From Cellulomonas shaoxiangyii (lineage in GTDB: Bacteria > Actinomycetota > Actinomycetes > Actinomycetales > Cellulomonadaceae), in contig NZ_CP039291.1 of assembly GCF_004798685.1 (NCBI RefSeq), positions 1,674,001 through 1,738,000 on the forward strand: a DNA stretch of 64,000 nucleotides, in the 5' to 3' direction. Shown here one piece after another: positions 9,780 to 22,982 of the stretch. How positions within the stretch are numbered: position 1 is the first letter of the stretch; the number at the start of each line of letters is the position of its first letter. The position numbers and the translations under genes are program-made. The notes beneath the pieces are model-generated. The model did not search any database. It saw nothing but the letters and a program-made list of their open reading frames with translations, and was not told the DNA's origin.

Positions 9780-10399
9780 CGGCAGGCCCGGAGGGCCGCG
9801 GCGCCGCGCCTCGGCGCGGGCGGTGGCTGGCGCTCGTCGTGCTCGCGGCCGCGGCCGTCGCGGCGTCCGCCCTCCCGACCTGGGTCACGGCGCGCGCGGG
9901 CACGGCGCTCGAGGGCGACGTGGTGGTCCGCGTGCCGGGCACCGAGGCGGCGCCGGAGGTCCTCGCGGCGGCCGTGGCGCTGCTGGCGTCGGCGGGCGCG
10001 CTCGCCCTGGTCGGGCCCGTCGGCCGTCGCGTGGTCGCCGTCGTCACGGCGGCGTGCGGTGCGCTCGTCGTCGCGGCAGCCCTCGCCGTGCTGCGCGACC
10101 CCGCGGGCGCGGCGACCGCTGCGGTCGCGGCGCGCACCGGCGTCGAGCCGGTGGCCCCGGACGCCGGGCTCACCGCCGGTCCCGTCGTCACGACGGCCCT
10201 GGGTGTCCTCGTGGTGGTGCTCGCCCTGGCGCTCCTGCGCGCGCGCGGAGCCTGGAGGCAGCGCTCGCGCCGGCACGAGGTGCCGCGCACGCCCGCGGCG
10301 GGTGCCGCCGCGCCGGGTGCCGCAGCGGGTGGCGCCGGGCCCGACGACGACGACCGCGCCGACTGGGACGCCCTCAGCCGCGGCGACGACCCCTCCTGA
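9776..10399 (+). CDS. TIGR02234 family Trp-operon-associated membrane protein
   Basis: A 207-aa integral membrane protein of the family found in actinobacterial trp operons (the Rv1610 position in mycobacteria). Four predicted membrane segments: about residues 17-36, 60-78, 84-106 and 142-160, with a conserved tryptophan after the first (LPTWVTA). A charged cytoplasmic tail ends in an aspartate run and DWDALSRGDDPS, as in relatives. GTG 9776 overlaps the trpE stop (GTGA), so it is tightly coupled to trpE. Function unknown; a role in tryptophan or precursor transport is only inferred from position. Confidence 0.85.
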   Translation: MTAGPEGRGAAPRRGRWLALVVLAAAAVAASALPTWVTARAGTALEGDVVVRVPGTEAAPEVLAAAVALLASAGALALVGPVGRRVVAVVTAACGALVVAAALAVLRDPAGAATAAVAARTGVEPVAPDAGLTAGPVVTTALGVLVVVLALALLRARGAWRQRSRRHEVPRTPAAGAAAPGAAAGGAGPDDDDRADWDALSRGDDPS

Positions 10400-10463
10400 C
10401 ACCGATGGCTCCGAACCGACCCGCCCCACTCCTGACCAGCGCGTGCATCCCTGACGACTCGGA

Positions 10464-10469
10464 TAGGGT
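10464..10469 (+). promoter_or_regulatory. -10 box (TAGGGT) before the HGxxPAAW gene
   Basis: TAGGGT lies 32 bases before ATG 10501, in the 101-base gap after the TIGR02234 gene. It may give the small membrane-protein genes a transcript of their own. Confidence 0.45.
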
Positions 10470-10500
10470 TGGCGCGAACCGAGCACCGAAGGACGTACCG

Positions 10501-10806
10501 ATGGCCGACCACTCCCTGGCCCACCGCGCGCAGCACCAGGTCCCCACCGAGACCGTGCACCTGCCGCCGACGACCCCGCCCACCAACCACGGCAAGACCG
10601 TGGCCGCGTGGACGACGACATGGACGGTCGTGCTCGGCGCGATCGTCGCCGCCCTCGGAGTCGCGTTCGCGGTCGTCTGGCTGTTCTGGGTCGGGGTGGG
10701 CGTCATGGTGCTCGGCATCGTCCTGGGCAAGGTCCTGCAGGTGCTGGGCTACGGCCAGGGCGGCGACGCGACGCGTGCGCGCGAGAAGCGCCGCGGCGGT
10801 CACTGA
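10501..10806 (+). CDS. HGxxPAAW family small membrane protein
   Basis: A 101-aa protein with the actinobacterial HGxxPAAW signature, here HGKTVAAW (near residue 29), followed by two hydrophobic segments (about 37-57 and 61-80) and a basic tail (TRAREKRRGG). The proline of the usual motif is replaced by valine. ATG 10501 follows AAGGA. Genes of this family are often found between trpE and trpC in Micrococcales and relatives. No function is known; the short conserved hydrophilic head and two membrane segments suggest a small accessory membrane protein. Confidence 0.8.
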   Translation: MADHSLAHRAQHQVPTETVHLPPTTPPTNHGKTVAAWTTTWTVVLGAIVAALGVAFAVVWLFWVGVGVMVLGIVLGKVLQVLGYGQGGDATRAREKRRGGH

Positions 10807-10882
10807 CCCGACCGGCGGGCGTCTGCCCGCCCGGTCCCTCGCAGGCGCGTCACACCGCGCCTCCTGACGCAGGGAGAGCTGG

Positions 10883-11518
10883 ATGTCGAGCCCGAACGAC
10901 CCGCGCGACCCGTACGCCCCCGACGACGAGCCCCGCGGGACCGGCCCCGGTGGCGCGGGCGACGCACCGCGCGCGCCGGAGCCGTCGTCCGGCTCCGACG
11001 TGCCGCCCTACCCGGCGGGCACCAGCCCCGACGCTCCCTCCGCCCCGGCCTACGGCCAGCCCGCGGGCACCGGCGGCGCGCCGCCGTACGGCGAGCCCCC
11101 GGCCTACGGCCAGGCGCCGGCGTACGGCCAGGCCCCGGGCTACGGCGACGCGCAGGGCTACGGGCAGCCACAGGGCTGGGGCGACCCGGCCTCGGCCGGC
11201 TCGACGCAGAAGAACGCGCTGGGCATCTGGTCGCTCGTGCTCGGCATCCTCTCGATCGTCCTGTGCTGCGTGGGCTGGCTGCCCGGCATCCCGGCCGTCA
11301 TCCTCGGGTTCCTCGGCCGTGGCGCCGCGGCACGGGGTGAGGCGACGAACCGCGGGATGGCCCTCGCCGGTCTGATCCTCGGTGCGATCGGCCTGGTCAT
11401 CGGCCTGTACTTCCTCATCAGCTTCCTGGCCGGCATCTCGCAGTACGGCGGCTGGGGCGGCTTCATGGAGTACCTCGAGGACGAGGTCCAGCGTCAGCAG
11501 CAGCTCCAGACGCCCTGA
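10883..11518 (+). CDS. DUF4190 domain membrane protein (first copy)
   Basis: 211 aa. The first 110 residues are disordered and rich in Pro, Gly and Tyr, with repeated AYGQA/GYGQP units. Then comes a DUF4190 domain: a hydrophobic hairpin (about 115-150) containing LGIWSLVLGILSIVLCC and GIPAVILGFLGRGAA, a polar turn with RGEATNRGMALAG, and a second hydrophobic segment (about 155-180). ATG 10883 follows AGGGAGAG. The stop lies five bases before the DUF2752 gene, so the two are probably co-translated. Function unknown; proteins of this type are common in actinobacteria and often occur in families. Confidence 0.8.
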   Translation: MSSPNDPRDPYAPDDEPRGTGPGGAGDAPRAPEPSSGSDVPPYPAGTSPDAPSAPAYGQPAGTGGAPPYGEPPAYGQAPAYGQAPGYGDAQGYGQPQGWGDPASAGSTQKNALGIWSLVLGILSIVLCCVGWLPGIPAVILGFLGRGAAARGEATNRGMALAGLILGAIGLVIGLYFLISFLAGISQYGGWGGFMEYLEDEVQRQQQLQTP

Positions 11519-11523
11519 CGCTC

Positions 11524-11970
11524 ATGAGCACGGCCACGCACGCCGCCGCCTCCCGCCGTCCGGCGGGGCGCGGCGGCGTGCTGCTCCCGCTGGGCACCGG
11601 TGCCCTCGGCCTGGCCGCCGCCGCCCTGCTCGCCGTGCGCTCGCCGTACGAGCCGCTGTCCTACGGGATCTGTCCGTCGGTGCTCCTGCTCGGGGTCAGC
11701 TGCCCGGGCTGCGGAGGGCTGCGGGCCACGCACGACCTGCTCACCGGCGACCTCGTCGGTGCCTGGCAGGCGAACCCGCTGTGGGTGGTCGTCGCCCCGC
11801 TGCTCCTGGTCGCGTGGGCGGCGTGGACGCGGCGCCGGTGGCGCGGAGCGCCCCCAGCCGCGCCGCCCGCCCAGCTCGCCTGGGTCCTGCTCGTGGCCGT
11901 CGTGCTGTTCGGCGTGCTGCGCAACGTGCCCGCGCTCAGCCCGTACCTGGGGCCCGCCCCCCTGCCCTGA
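11524..11970 (+). CDS. DUF2752 family membrane protein
   Basis: A 148-aa membrane protein with three predicted segments (about residues 20-36, 80-97 and 115-133). The hallmark of the family, a cysteine pair in a CPxCGGLRA-type motif, is present as SCPGCGGLRATHDLLTGD (near residue 60), preceded by an ICPS cysteine. The cysteines could bind metal or be redox active, but this has not been established. It sits between two DUF4190 genes inside the trp run. Confidence 0.82.
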   Translation: MSTATHAAASRRPAGRGGVLLPLGTGALGLAAAALLAVRSPYEPLSYGICPSVLLLGVSCPGCGGLRATHDLLTGDLVGAWQANPLWVVVAPLLLVAWAAWTRRRWRGAPPAAPPAQLAWVLLVAVVLFGVLRNVPALSPYLGPAPLP

Positions 11971-12012
11971 CCCTCACCCGGCGCCCGCCCGGGCACCCTC
12001 TCGGAGGACCAC

Positions 12013-12669
12013 ATGTCGCACCCCGCCGATCCCGGTGGCCGCCCCGCGGACGGCCCGTCCTACGGTCACGAGGCCCCGTACGGTCCGCCGCCCGGGCGCG
12101 ACGAGGCGGGACCGGCGCCCGCGGCGGGCACCGGGGGGACGCCGGCCGACCCGTCCACGGGATCCTCCTCGCCTGCCGGCGCCGCGTACCCGCCTCCCGG
12201 TGGCGCGTACCCGCCTCCCGGTGGTGCGTACCCGCCTCCCGGTGGCGCGTACCCGTCCGCCGGTGGTGCGTACCCGGCCCCGGGGGCTGCGTACGGCACG
12301 CCGGGCGCCCAGGCCGCCGGCGCGGCGGGGTCGTACGCGCAGCCGTACCCCTACGCGGGCCCCGGCTACTGGCCGCGCAACGACCTCGGCGTGTGGTCGC
12401 TCGTCCTGGGCATCGCCGGCCTGGTGCTCGCGTGCGGCTTCTTCACGGGCATCCCCGCCGTGATCGTCGGCATGAACGCGCGCAAGGCGATCGCACGCGG
12501 CGAGGCCAACAACGACGGCATGGTCACGGCCGGCATCGTGCTCGGCTGGGTGTCCATCGCGTTCGGGGTGCTCATGGTCGCGCTGTTCCTGCTGTCGTTC
12601 ATCATCCCGCTCGTCTTCCTCGGCATGACGCTGCCGTGGGCGGCGTCGTCGTCGTACGCCTGGTCGTGA
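12013..12669 (+). CDS. DUF4190 domain membrane protein (second copy)
   Basis: 218 aa with the same plan as the gene at 10883: a disordered Pro/Gly/Tyr-rich head, then a DUF4190 domain with LGVWSLVLGIAGLVLACG, GIPAVIVGMNARKAI, RGEANNDGMVTAG and a final hydrophobic segment (about 185-205). The head contains five tandem seven-residue units of the type PPPGGAY. ATG 12013 has GGAGG six to seven bases upstream. The two DUF4190 genes flank DUF2752 and look like an old duplication. A hairpin follows directly after the stop. Function unknown. Confidence 0.8.
   Translation: MSHPADPGGRPADGPSYGHEAPYGPPPGRDEAGPAPAAGTGGTPADPSTGSSSPAGAAYPPPGGAYPPPGGAYPPPGGAYPSAGGAYPAPGAAYGTPGAQAAGAAGSYAQPYPYAGPGYWPRNDLGVWSLVLGIAGLVLACGFFTGIPAVIVGMNARKAIARGEANNDGMVTAGIVLGWVSIAFGVLMVALFLLSFIIPLVFLGMTLPWAASSSYAWS
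12190..12294 (+). repeat. 21-bp tandem repeat (five units) inside the second DUF4190 gene
   Basis: Units begin at 12190, 12211, 12232, 12253 and 12274. The first three are near identical (CCGCCTCCCGGTGGCGCGTA plus C) and the last two have diverged. Each encodes seven residues, PPPGGAY or close, so changes in copy number keep the frame. Confidence 0.9.
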
Positions 12670-12670
12670 G

Positions 12671-12687
12671 GCCCGCCCCGGGCGGGC
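12671..12687 (+). terminator. Hairpin after the second DUF4190 gene
   Basis: GCCCGCC, loop CCG, GGCGGGC: a perfect seven-pair stem starting right after the stop codon. No T run follows. It could end or weaken transcription before trpC, which has its own -10. Confidence 0.45.
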
Positions 12688-12737
12688 GCCGGGGTCCCAC
12701 GGACCGGGCCGTGGACGGATGTGGTCCAGCGCACGTC

Positions 12738-12743
12738 TACGAT
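12738..12743 (+). promoter_or_regulatory. -10 box (TACGAT) before trpC
   Basis: TACGAT lies 83 bases before the trpC ATG, after the hairpin at 12671-12687. It would make trpCBA-lgt transcription partly independent of trpE. No clear -35. Confidence 0.4.
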
Positions 12744-12825
12744 GGCGCGTTGGCAGCCGGTGCACCCGGGGAGGGCGCGCGGGGGACGGCGGCCCTACCG
12801 ACAGGGCGAAGGGGATGATCCGCCG

Positions 12826-13638
12826 ATGACCGTGCTGGACGACATCGTCACGGGGGTCCGGGAGGACCTCGCCGCCCGGGAGGCCGCGACCCCGCTCGCC
12901 GAGCTGAAGGAGCGGGCCGCGCGGCGCGAGTCCGCGATCCAGTGCGTGAACCGCCTCAAGCTGGACGACGCGGTCACGGTGATCGCCGAGGTCAAGCGGT
13001 CCAGCCCCAGCAGGGGCACGCTCGCCACGATCAGCGACCCGGCCGCGCTGGCCGCCGAGTACGCGAAGGGCGGCGCGACCGCGATCTCCGTGCTCACGGA
13101 GCAGCGGCGCTTCAACGGCTCGCTCGCCGACCTCGACGCCGTGCGCGCGCGCGTCGACGTGCCGGTGCTGCGCAAGGACTTCGTCGTGACGCCCTACCAG
13201 GTGTGGGAGGCGCGCGCCCACGGCGCGGACCTCGTGCTCCTCATCGTCGCGGCGCTCGAGCAGACCGTGCTCGAGTCGCTCGTGGAGCGCGTGCACTCCC
13301 TGGGCATGACCGCCCTCGTCGAGGTGCACGACACCGAGGAGGTCGCGCGAGCCGTCGACGCCGGCGCGCAGGTGATCGGCGTGAACGCCCGTGACCTCAA
13401 GACGCTCGACGTCGACCGCAACACGTTCGCCCGGGTGGCGCCGGCCATCCCGTCCGACGTGGTGAAGGTGGCCGAGTCGGGCGTGCGCGGGCCGCACGAC
13501 GTCATGGACTACGCCCGCGCCGGCGCGGACGTCGTGCTCGTGGGCGAGGCGCTGGTGACCGACGACGCGCCGCGGCAGTCCGTCGCGGACCTCGTCGCCG
13601 CGGGTGCGCACCCCTCCCTGCGGGCGGTGCGCCAGTGA
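12826..13638 (+). CDS. trpC: Indole-3-glycerol phosphate synthase TrpC
   Basis: Closes the indole ring of CdRP to give indole-3-glycerol phosphate. 270-aa (beta/alpha)8 barrel with the family blocks [13 protein letters not shown] (catalytic lysine), [39 protein letters not shown] and [18 protein letters not shown] is the usual actinobacterial start, behind AAGGGGA. An in-frame ATG at 12742 would add 28 residues containing one Trp but overlaps the presumed -10, so it is not chosen. A single-function TrpC; no TrpF is fused to it or found in the window. Its stop overlaps the trpB GTG. Confidence 0.97.
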   Translation: MTVLDDIVTGVREDLAAREAATPLAELKERAARRESAIQCVNRLKLDDAVTVIAEVKRSSPSRGTLATISDPAALAAEYAKGGATAISVLTEQRRFNGSLADLDAVRARVDVPVLRKDFVVTPYQVWEARAHGADLVLLIVAALEQTVLESLVERVHSLGMTALVEVHDTEEVARAVDAGAQVIGVNARDLKTLDVDRNTFARVAPAIPSDVVKVAESGVRGPHDVMDYARAGADVVLVGEALVTDDAPRQSVADLVAAGAHPSLRAVRQ

Positions 13639-14948
13639 CCGCGACCGGTCGTAGCCAGGTCAGCCGCCGGATGCGCGACGTGCTGCGCAGCGGCGGGACG
13701 CTCGGCGCCCACGAGGGACCGTACTTCGGCGACTTCGGCGGCCGCTTCGTGCCCGAGGCGCTGATCGCCGCGCTCGACGAGCTCGACACGGAGTACCACA
13801 AGGCGCTCGCCGACCCGACGTTCGCCGACGAGCTCGAGCGGCTGCACCGTACCTACACGGGACGCCCGAACCCGCTCACCGAGGTGCCGCGCTTCGCCCG
13901 GCACGTGGGTGAGGGCGTGCGGGTGTTCCTCAAGCGCGAGGACCTCAACCACACGGGCTCGCACAAGATCAACAACGTGCTCGGTCAGGCGCTGCTCGTG
14001 AAGCGCATGGGCAAGAAGCGCGTCATCGCGGAGACCGGCGCGGGGCAGCACGGCGTCGCCACGGCGACCGCCTGCGCGCTGCTCGACCTCGAGTGCACCG
14101 TGTACATGGGCGAGGAGGACACGCAGCGGCAGGCGCTCAACGTCGCCCGGATGCGACTGCTCGGCGCGACGGTCGTGCCCGTCACGATCGGTTCGCGGAC
14201 CCTCAAGGACGCGATCAACGAGGCGCTGCGCGACTGGGTCGCGAACGTCGACACGACGCACTACCTGCTCGGGACGGTCACGGGCCCGCACCCGTTCCCC
14301 GAGATGGTGCGCGACTTCCACAAGGTCATCGGCGACGAGGCACGCGCCCAGCTCCTCGAGGAGACGGGGCGCCTCCCGGACGCCGTCGCGGCGTGCGTCG
14401 GCGGCGGCTCGAACGCGATGGGCATCTTCAACGCGTTCCTCGACGACCCCGAGGTGCGGCTGTTCGGGTTCGAGGCGGGCGGCGAGGGCGTCGCGTCGGG
14501 CCGGCACTCGGCGCGGTTCTCGGGCGGCGTGCCGGGCGTGCTCCACGGCGCGCGCAGCTACCTGCTCCAGGACGAGGACGGGCAGACGCTGCCGAGCCAC
14601 TCCATCTCCGCCGGCCTCGACTACCCGAGCGTCGGCCCGGAGCACGCGTGGCTGCACGACATCGGCCGTGCGCAGTACCGGCCGGTCACCGACGTCGAGG
14701 CCATGCAGGCCTTCGAGCTGCTGTGCCGCACCGAGGGGATCATCCCCGCCATCGAGTCGGCGCACGCCCTCGCCGGGGCCATCCAGCTCGGCGCCGAGGC
14801 GCGGGAGTGGGGGACCGACGGCCGCGAGGCGGTCGTCCTCGTGAACCTCTCCGGGCGCGGTGACAAGGACGTGGCGACGGCGGCGGCGTGGTTCGGCCTC
14901 ATCGAGGACGAGCCGGTCCTCAAGGCGGACGAGGGAGAGCAGCTGTGA
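13635..14948 (+). CDS. trpB: Tryptophan synthase beta chain TrpB
   Basis: PLP enzyme that condenses indole with serine to form tryptophan. 437 aa. The PLP lysine lies in [13 protein letters not shown]; other blocks are [28 protein letters not shown], the phosphate-binding loop [10 protein letters not shown] and [12 protein letters not shown] 13635 overlaps the trpC stop, and its own stop overlaps the trpA GTG, giving a strictly coupled C-B-A series. The domain order and length match the TrpB1 type that works with TrpA. Confidence 0.98.
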   Translation: MTATGRSQVSRRMRDVLRSGGTLGAHEGPYFGDFGGRFVPEALIAALDELDTEYHKALADPTFADELERLHRTYTGRPNPLTEVPRFARHVGEGVRVFLKREDLNHTGSHKINNVLGQALLVKRMGKKRVIAETGAGQHGVATATACALLDLECTVYMGEEDTQRQALNVARMRLLGATVVPVTIGSRTLKDAINEALRDWVANVDTTHYLLGTVTGPHPFPEMVRDFHKVIGDEARAQLLEETGRLPDAVAACVGGGSNAMGIFNAFLDDPEVRLFGFEAGGEGVASGRHSARFSGGVPGVLHGARSYLLQDEDGQTLPSHSISAGLDYPSVGPEHAWLHDIGRAQYRPVTDVEAMQAFELLCRTEGIIPAIESAHALAGAIQLGAEAREWGTDGREAVVLVNLSGRGDKDVATAAAWFGLIEDEPVLKADEGEQL

Positions 14949-15781
14949 GCACGACGCAGGTCCGTTCCGCGACGGGCGACCGCCTGGACGCGCTCGCGTC
15001 GGGCGCGTCGCCGCGTGCCGCGCTCGTCGGCTACCTGCCCGTCGGCTTCCCGTCCGTGCCCGGCTCGGTCCGCGCGGCGCGCGCGATGGTCGAGGCGGGC
15101 GCCGACGTGGTCGAGCTGGGCATGCCGTACACGGACCCCGTCATGGACGGCCCCATCATCCAGCGCGCGGTCGACGCGGCACTCGCCGGCGGCACGCGCG
15201 TCCGCGACACGCTGCTGGCGGTCGAGCAGATCGCCGACGCGGGGGCCCCCGTGCTCGTCATGACGTACTGGAACCTCGTGCTGCGCTACGGCGTCGACGC
15301 GTACGCGCGCGACCTCGCCGCCGCCGGGGGCGCGGGGCTCATCACGCCCGACCTCATCCCCGACGAGGCGGGCGAGTGGCTCGCCGCCTCCGACGCCCAC
15401 GGCCTGGACCGCGTCTTCCTCGTCGCACCGAGCTCGACGCCCGAGCGGCTCGCCTCGACCGCCGCGGCGAGCCGCGGCTTCGTGTACGCGGCGTCCACGA
15501 TGGGGGTCACGGGTGAGCGCGCGACGGTGGGCGACCGTGCGCAGCAGCTCGTGGCCGACACGCGGGCGGGCGGGGCGCAGCGCGTGTGCGTGGGCCTGGG
15601 CGTGTCGCGTCCCGAGCAGGCCCGGCAGGTCGCGTCCTACGCGGACGGCGTGATCGTCGGGTCGGCGTTCGTGCGGGCGCTGCTCGAGGCGCCGGACGAG
15701 GCGGCGGGGGTCGACGCCCTGCAGGGTGTCGTCGCCGGGCTGGCCGAGGGCGTCCGCTCCGCCGTCAGGTCCGCGCGATGA
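14945..15781 (+). CDS. trpA: Tryptophan synthase alpha chain TrpA
   Basis: Cleaves indole-3-glycerol phosphate to indole and glyceraldehyde 3-phosphate and channels indole to TrpB. 278-aa barrel. The catalytic glutamate and aspartate lie in [19 protein letters not shown]; other blocks are [37 protein letters not shown] and [15 protein letters not shown] 14945 overlaps the trpB stop, and its stop overlaps the lgt ATG. Gly-Met replaces the Gly-Ile of the E. coli catalytic strand, a mild change. Confidence 0.98.
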   Translation: MSTTQVRSATGDRLDALASGASPRAALVGYLPVGFPSVPGSVRAARAMVEAGADVVELGMPYTDPVMDGPIIQRAVDAALAGGTRVRDTLLAVEQIADAGAPVLVMTYWNLVLRYGVDAYARDLAAAGGAGLITPDLIPDEAGEWLAASDAHGLDRVFLVAPSSTPERLASTAAASRGFVYAASTMGVTGERATVGDRAQQLVADTRAGGAQRVCVGLGVSRPEQARQVASYADGVIVGSAFVRALLEAPDEAAGVDALQGVVAGLAEGVRSAVRSAR

Positions 15782-16668
15782 GCATCCCGGCCGCCGTGCT
15801 CGCCGCCGGCATCCCCAGCCCGTCGCAGGCGGTCTGGCACCTGGGCCCGTTCCCGCTGCGTGCGTACGCGTTCGCCATCCTGCTCGGCATCGTCGCGGCC
15901 GCGGTCATCACCCGGCGGCGGTGGGCGGAGCGCGGCGGCGACCCGGAGACGGTGCTCGACATCGCCTACTGGGCGGTGCCCTTCGGCATCGTCGGCGGTC
16001 GGATCTACCACGTGCTCAGCTCGCCGGACGCGTACTTCGGGCCGGGCGGGGACCCGGTGCGCGCGCTGTTCATCTGGGAGGGCGGGCTCGGCATCTGGGG
16101 TGCGGTCGCGTTCGGCGCCGTCGGCGCCTGGATCGGCTGCCGCCGCCACGGCGTGCGGCTCGCGCCCTTCGCGGACGCCCTCGCGCCGGGCCTGCTGGTG
16201 GCGCAGGCGATCGGACGCCTGGGCAACTGGTTCAACCAGGAGCTCTTCGGCGGGCCGACGACGCTGCCGTGGGGCCTGCAGATCGACGACGCGCACCTGC
16301 CCGCCGGCTTCGAGCCGGGCACGCTGTTCCACCCGACGTTCCTGTACGAGATGCTGTGGAACCTCGCCGCCGCGGCGCTCCTCGTCTGGCTGGACCGCCG
16401 GTTCCGGCTCGGGCACGGGCGCGTGTTCTGGCTGTACGTCGCGCTCTACTGCGCGGGCCGGTTGTGGATCGAGATGCTGCGCATCGACCCGGCGGAGACG
16501 GTGCTGGGCCTGCGCCTCAACGTCTGGACCTCCGTCGTCGTCGGCGTCGGTGCGCTGGTAGCGTTCGTCGTGGTCGGCCGTCGTCATCCAGGACGTGACA
16601 CGACCCTCCTGCTGACACCCCCCACGACGCAGGACGACGAGGCGGACGCCTCCACCACGGCCCGGTGA
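15778..16668 (+). CDS. lgt: Prolipoprotein diacylglyceryl transferase Lgt
   Basis: Transfers diacylglycerol from phosphatidylglycerol to the lipobox cysteine of prolipoproteins; an integral membrane enzyme. 296 aa with seven or so hydrophobic segments and the Lgt signature AIGRLGNWFNQELFG. Other family residues sit in GPFPLRAYAFAILLG, GGRIYHV and YEMLWN. The C-terminal tail (from about 265) is short and polar; it is long in many actinobacteria. ATG overlaps the trpA stop. This window encodes three clear substrates: the FKBP lipoprotein, LivK and the peptide-binding protein. Confidence 0.97.
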   Translation: MSIPAAVLAAGIPSPSQAVWHLGPFPLRAYAFAILLGIVAAAVITRRRWAERGGDPETVLDIAYWAVPFGIVGGRIYHVLSSPDAYFGPGGDPVRALFIWEGGLGIWGAVAFGAVGAWIGCRRHGVRLAPFADALAPGLLVAQAIGRLGNWFNQELFGGPTTLPWGLQIDDAHLPAGFEPGTLFHPTFLYEMLWNLAAAALLVWLDRRFRLGHGRVFWLYVALYCAGRLWIEMLRIDPAETVLGLRLNVWTSVVVGVGALVAFVVVGRRHPGRDTTLLLTPPTTQDDEADASTTAR

Positions 16669-16734
16669 CCCGGGCGGTCGGACGCCGTCCCGCCATCATC
16701 CGAGGCGGCGCCTCTCGCGCGTGCGCGCGGGTCG

Positions 16735-16740
16735 TATAGT
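16735..16740 (+). promoter_or_regulatory. -10 box (TATAGT) of gltBD
   Basis: TATAGT is close to the full TATAAT consensus, 95 bases before gltB ATG 16830. No matching -35. The leader contains an unusual pyrimidine run at about 16771-16791 and a small hairpin (CCCCG, loop AGCC, CGGGG) just before the ribosome binding site. Confidence 0.55.
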
Positions 16741-16829
16741 CGCCTCCACACCGGGCCGACGACGTCCCTGTATTCCCCCCTTTTTCTTGTCGCGATGCCC
16801 CGAGCCCGGGGACTGTGAGGACGGTGCTG

Positions 16830-21387
<4,558 letters not shown>

Positions 21388-21395
<8 letters not shown>

Positions 21396-22863
21396 CCCCC
21401 GCGGCTTCCTGAAGGTGCGGGAGCGCGAGCTCCCGCCCAACCGCCCCGTCGAGGTGCGCCTGCGCGACTGGAAGGACGTGCACGCCCACCTCGTCTCCGG
21501 CCAGCCGTTCCTGAAGGAGCAGGCGGGCCGGTGCATGGACTGCGGCATCCCGTTCTGCCACAACGGCTGCCCGCTCGGGAACCTCATCCCCGAGTGGAAC
21601 GACCTGGTGTGGCGGGGGCAGTGGGCGGACGCGATCGACCGCCTGCACGCGACGAACAACTTCCCGGAGTTCACCGGGCGCATCTGCCCGGCCCCGTGCG
21701 AGTCGAGCTGCGTGCTCGGCATCAACCAGCCGCCCGTGACGATCAAGAACGTCGAGGTCTCGATCATCGACGAGGCGTTCGCGCGCGGGCTCGTCACGCC
21801 GCAGGTGCCGCAGCGCCTCACCGGGCACACGGTCGCCGTCGTCGGGTCCGGCCCGGCGGGCCTCGCAGCCGCCCAGCAGCTCACGCGCGCCGGCCACACC
21901 GTCGCGGTGTACGAGCGGGACGACGAGATCGGCGGCCTGCTGCGCTACGGCGTCCCCGACTTCAAGCTCGAGAAGCTCCACATCGACCGCCGCCTGGAGC
22001 AGATGCGCGCCGAGGGCACGCGGTTCCGTGCGGGCGTCGAGGTGGGCCGCGACGTGACGTGGGCCCAGCTCCAGGCGCGGTACGACGCGATCGTCGTCGC
22101 CACGGGGGCCACCGTGCCGCGCGAGCCGTCCGTGACGGGCCTCGAGCTGGCGGGCGTGCACCCGGCGATGGAGTACCTGCACCAGGCCAACGCGGTCGTG
22201 GCCGGCAAGGACGTGCCCGGGCAGATCACCGCCGAGGGCAAGCACGTCATCATCATCGGCGGCGGCGACACCGGCTCCGACTGCCTCGGCACGGCGCTGC
22301 GCCAGGGGGCCGCGTCGGTGACGACCCTCGCGATCGGCAAGCGCCCGCCCGAGGAGCGCCCCGCGAGCCAGCCCTGGCCGACCGACCCGGTCGTCTTCGA
22401 GGTCTCGTCGTCCCACGAGGAGGGCGGGGAGCGCACGTACCTGGCGTCGACCGTGGGCTTCGTCGGCGGCGAGGGCGACGACGCGGGCCGGGTCCGCCGG
22501 CTGCGGGTCGCCACGACCGAGTACCTGCCCGACGGCCGGCGCGTGCCCGCGCCCGGCACCGAGCGGGACATCCCGGCCGACCTCGTGCTCGTCGCGATGG
22601 GCTTCACGGGCCCCGAGACCGGTCAGCTCGCGGGTCAGCTCGGCGTCGGCCTGACCGACCGCGGGCTCGTCGCCCGCGACGACGACTTCGCGACCGACGT
22701 GCCCGGGGTGTTCGTCGCGGGCGACGCGGGCCGCGGCCAGTCCCTCGTGGTGTGGGCGATCGCGGAGGGCCGCGCCGCGGCCGCCGCGGTCGACGCCTTC
22801 CTGTCCGGCTCCTCGGAGCTCCCGGTCCCCGTCACGGCCAGCACCGTGGCGCTGCGGCCCTGA
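21388..22863 (+). CDS. gltD: Glutamate synthase small subunit GltD
   Basis: FAD/NADPH subunit that feeds electrons to GltB. 491 aa. The N-terminal domain has two cysteine groups for 4Fe-4S clusters, [17 protein letters not shown] and CPAPCESSC. Two Rossmann domains follow: the FAD site [17 protein letters not shown] and the NAD(P) site [16 protein letters not shown]. The final block [19 protein letters not shown] is the FAD-binding end motif. GTG 21388 overlaps the gltB reading frame, so the two are coupled. About 120 bases separate it from pyk. Confidence 0.97.
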
Positions 22864-22970
22864 CCCCCGTCCCCCTCGTCATCCCGTCCCTCGACCCGAC
22901 CGGCGCGCGTACCTGCTGGTGCGCGGGCCGTGTCGGGACGTCCGGCCTGTGGCCGGCACCAGGAAAGGCT

Positions 22971-22976
22971 TAGTCT
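22971..22976 (+). promoter_or_regulatory. -10 box (TAGTCT) of pyk, leaderless type
   Basis: TAGTCT, six bases, then ATG 22983. The mRNA probably starts at the start codon; there is no room for a ribosome binding site. Confidence 0.6.
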
Positions 22977-22982
22977 CGAACT

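Noticed and set aside
12190..12294. Five regular 21-bp repeats, possible CRISPR array
   Set aside because: The units are contiguous with no spacers, and they code in frame for PPPGGAY repeats in a DUF4190 protein.
12742..12825. Longer trpC with a Trp-containing N-terminus, or a Trp attenuator leader peptide
   Set aside because: The ATG at 12742 overlaps the -10 box, no ribosome binding site precedes it, only one Trp codon is present, and MTVLDDIV at 12826 is the family start.
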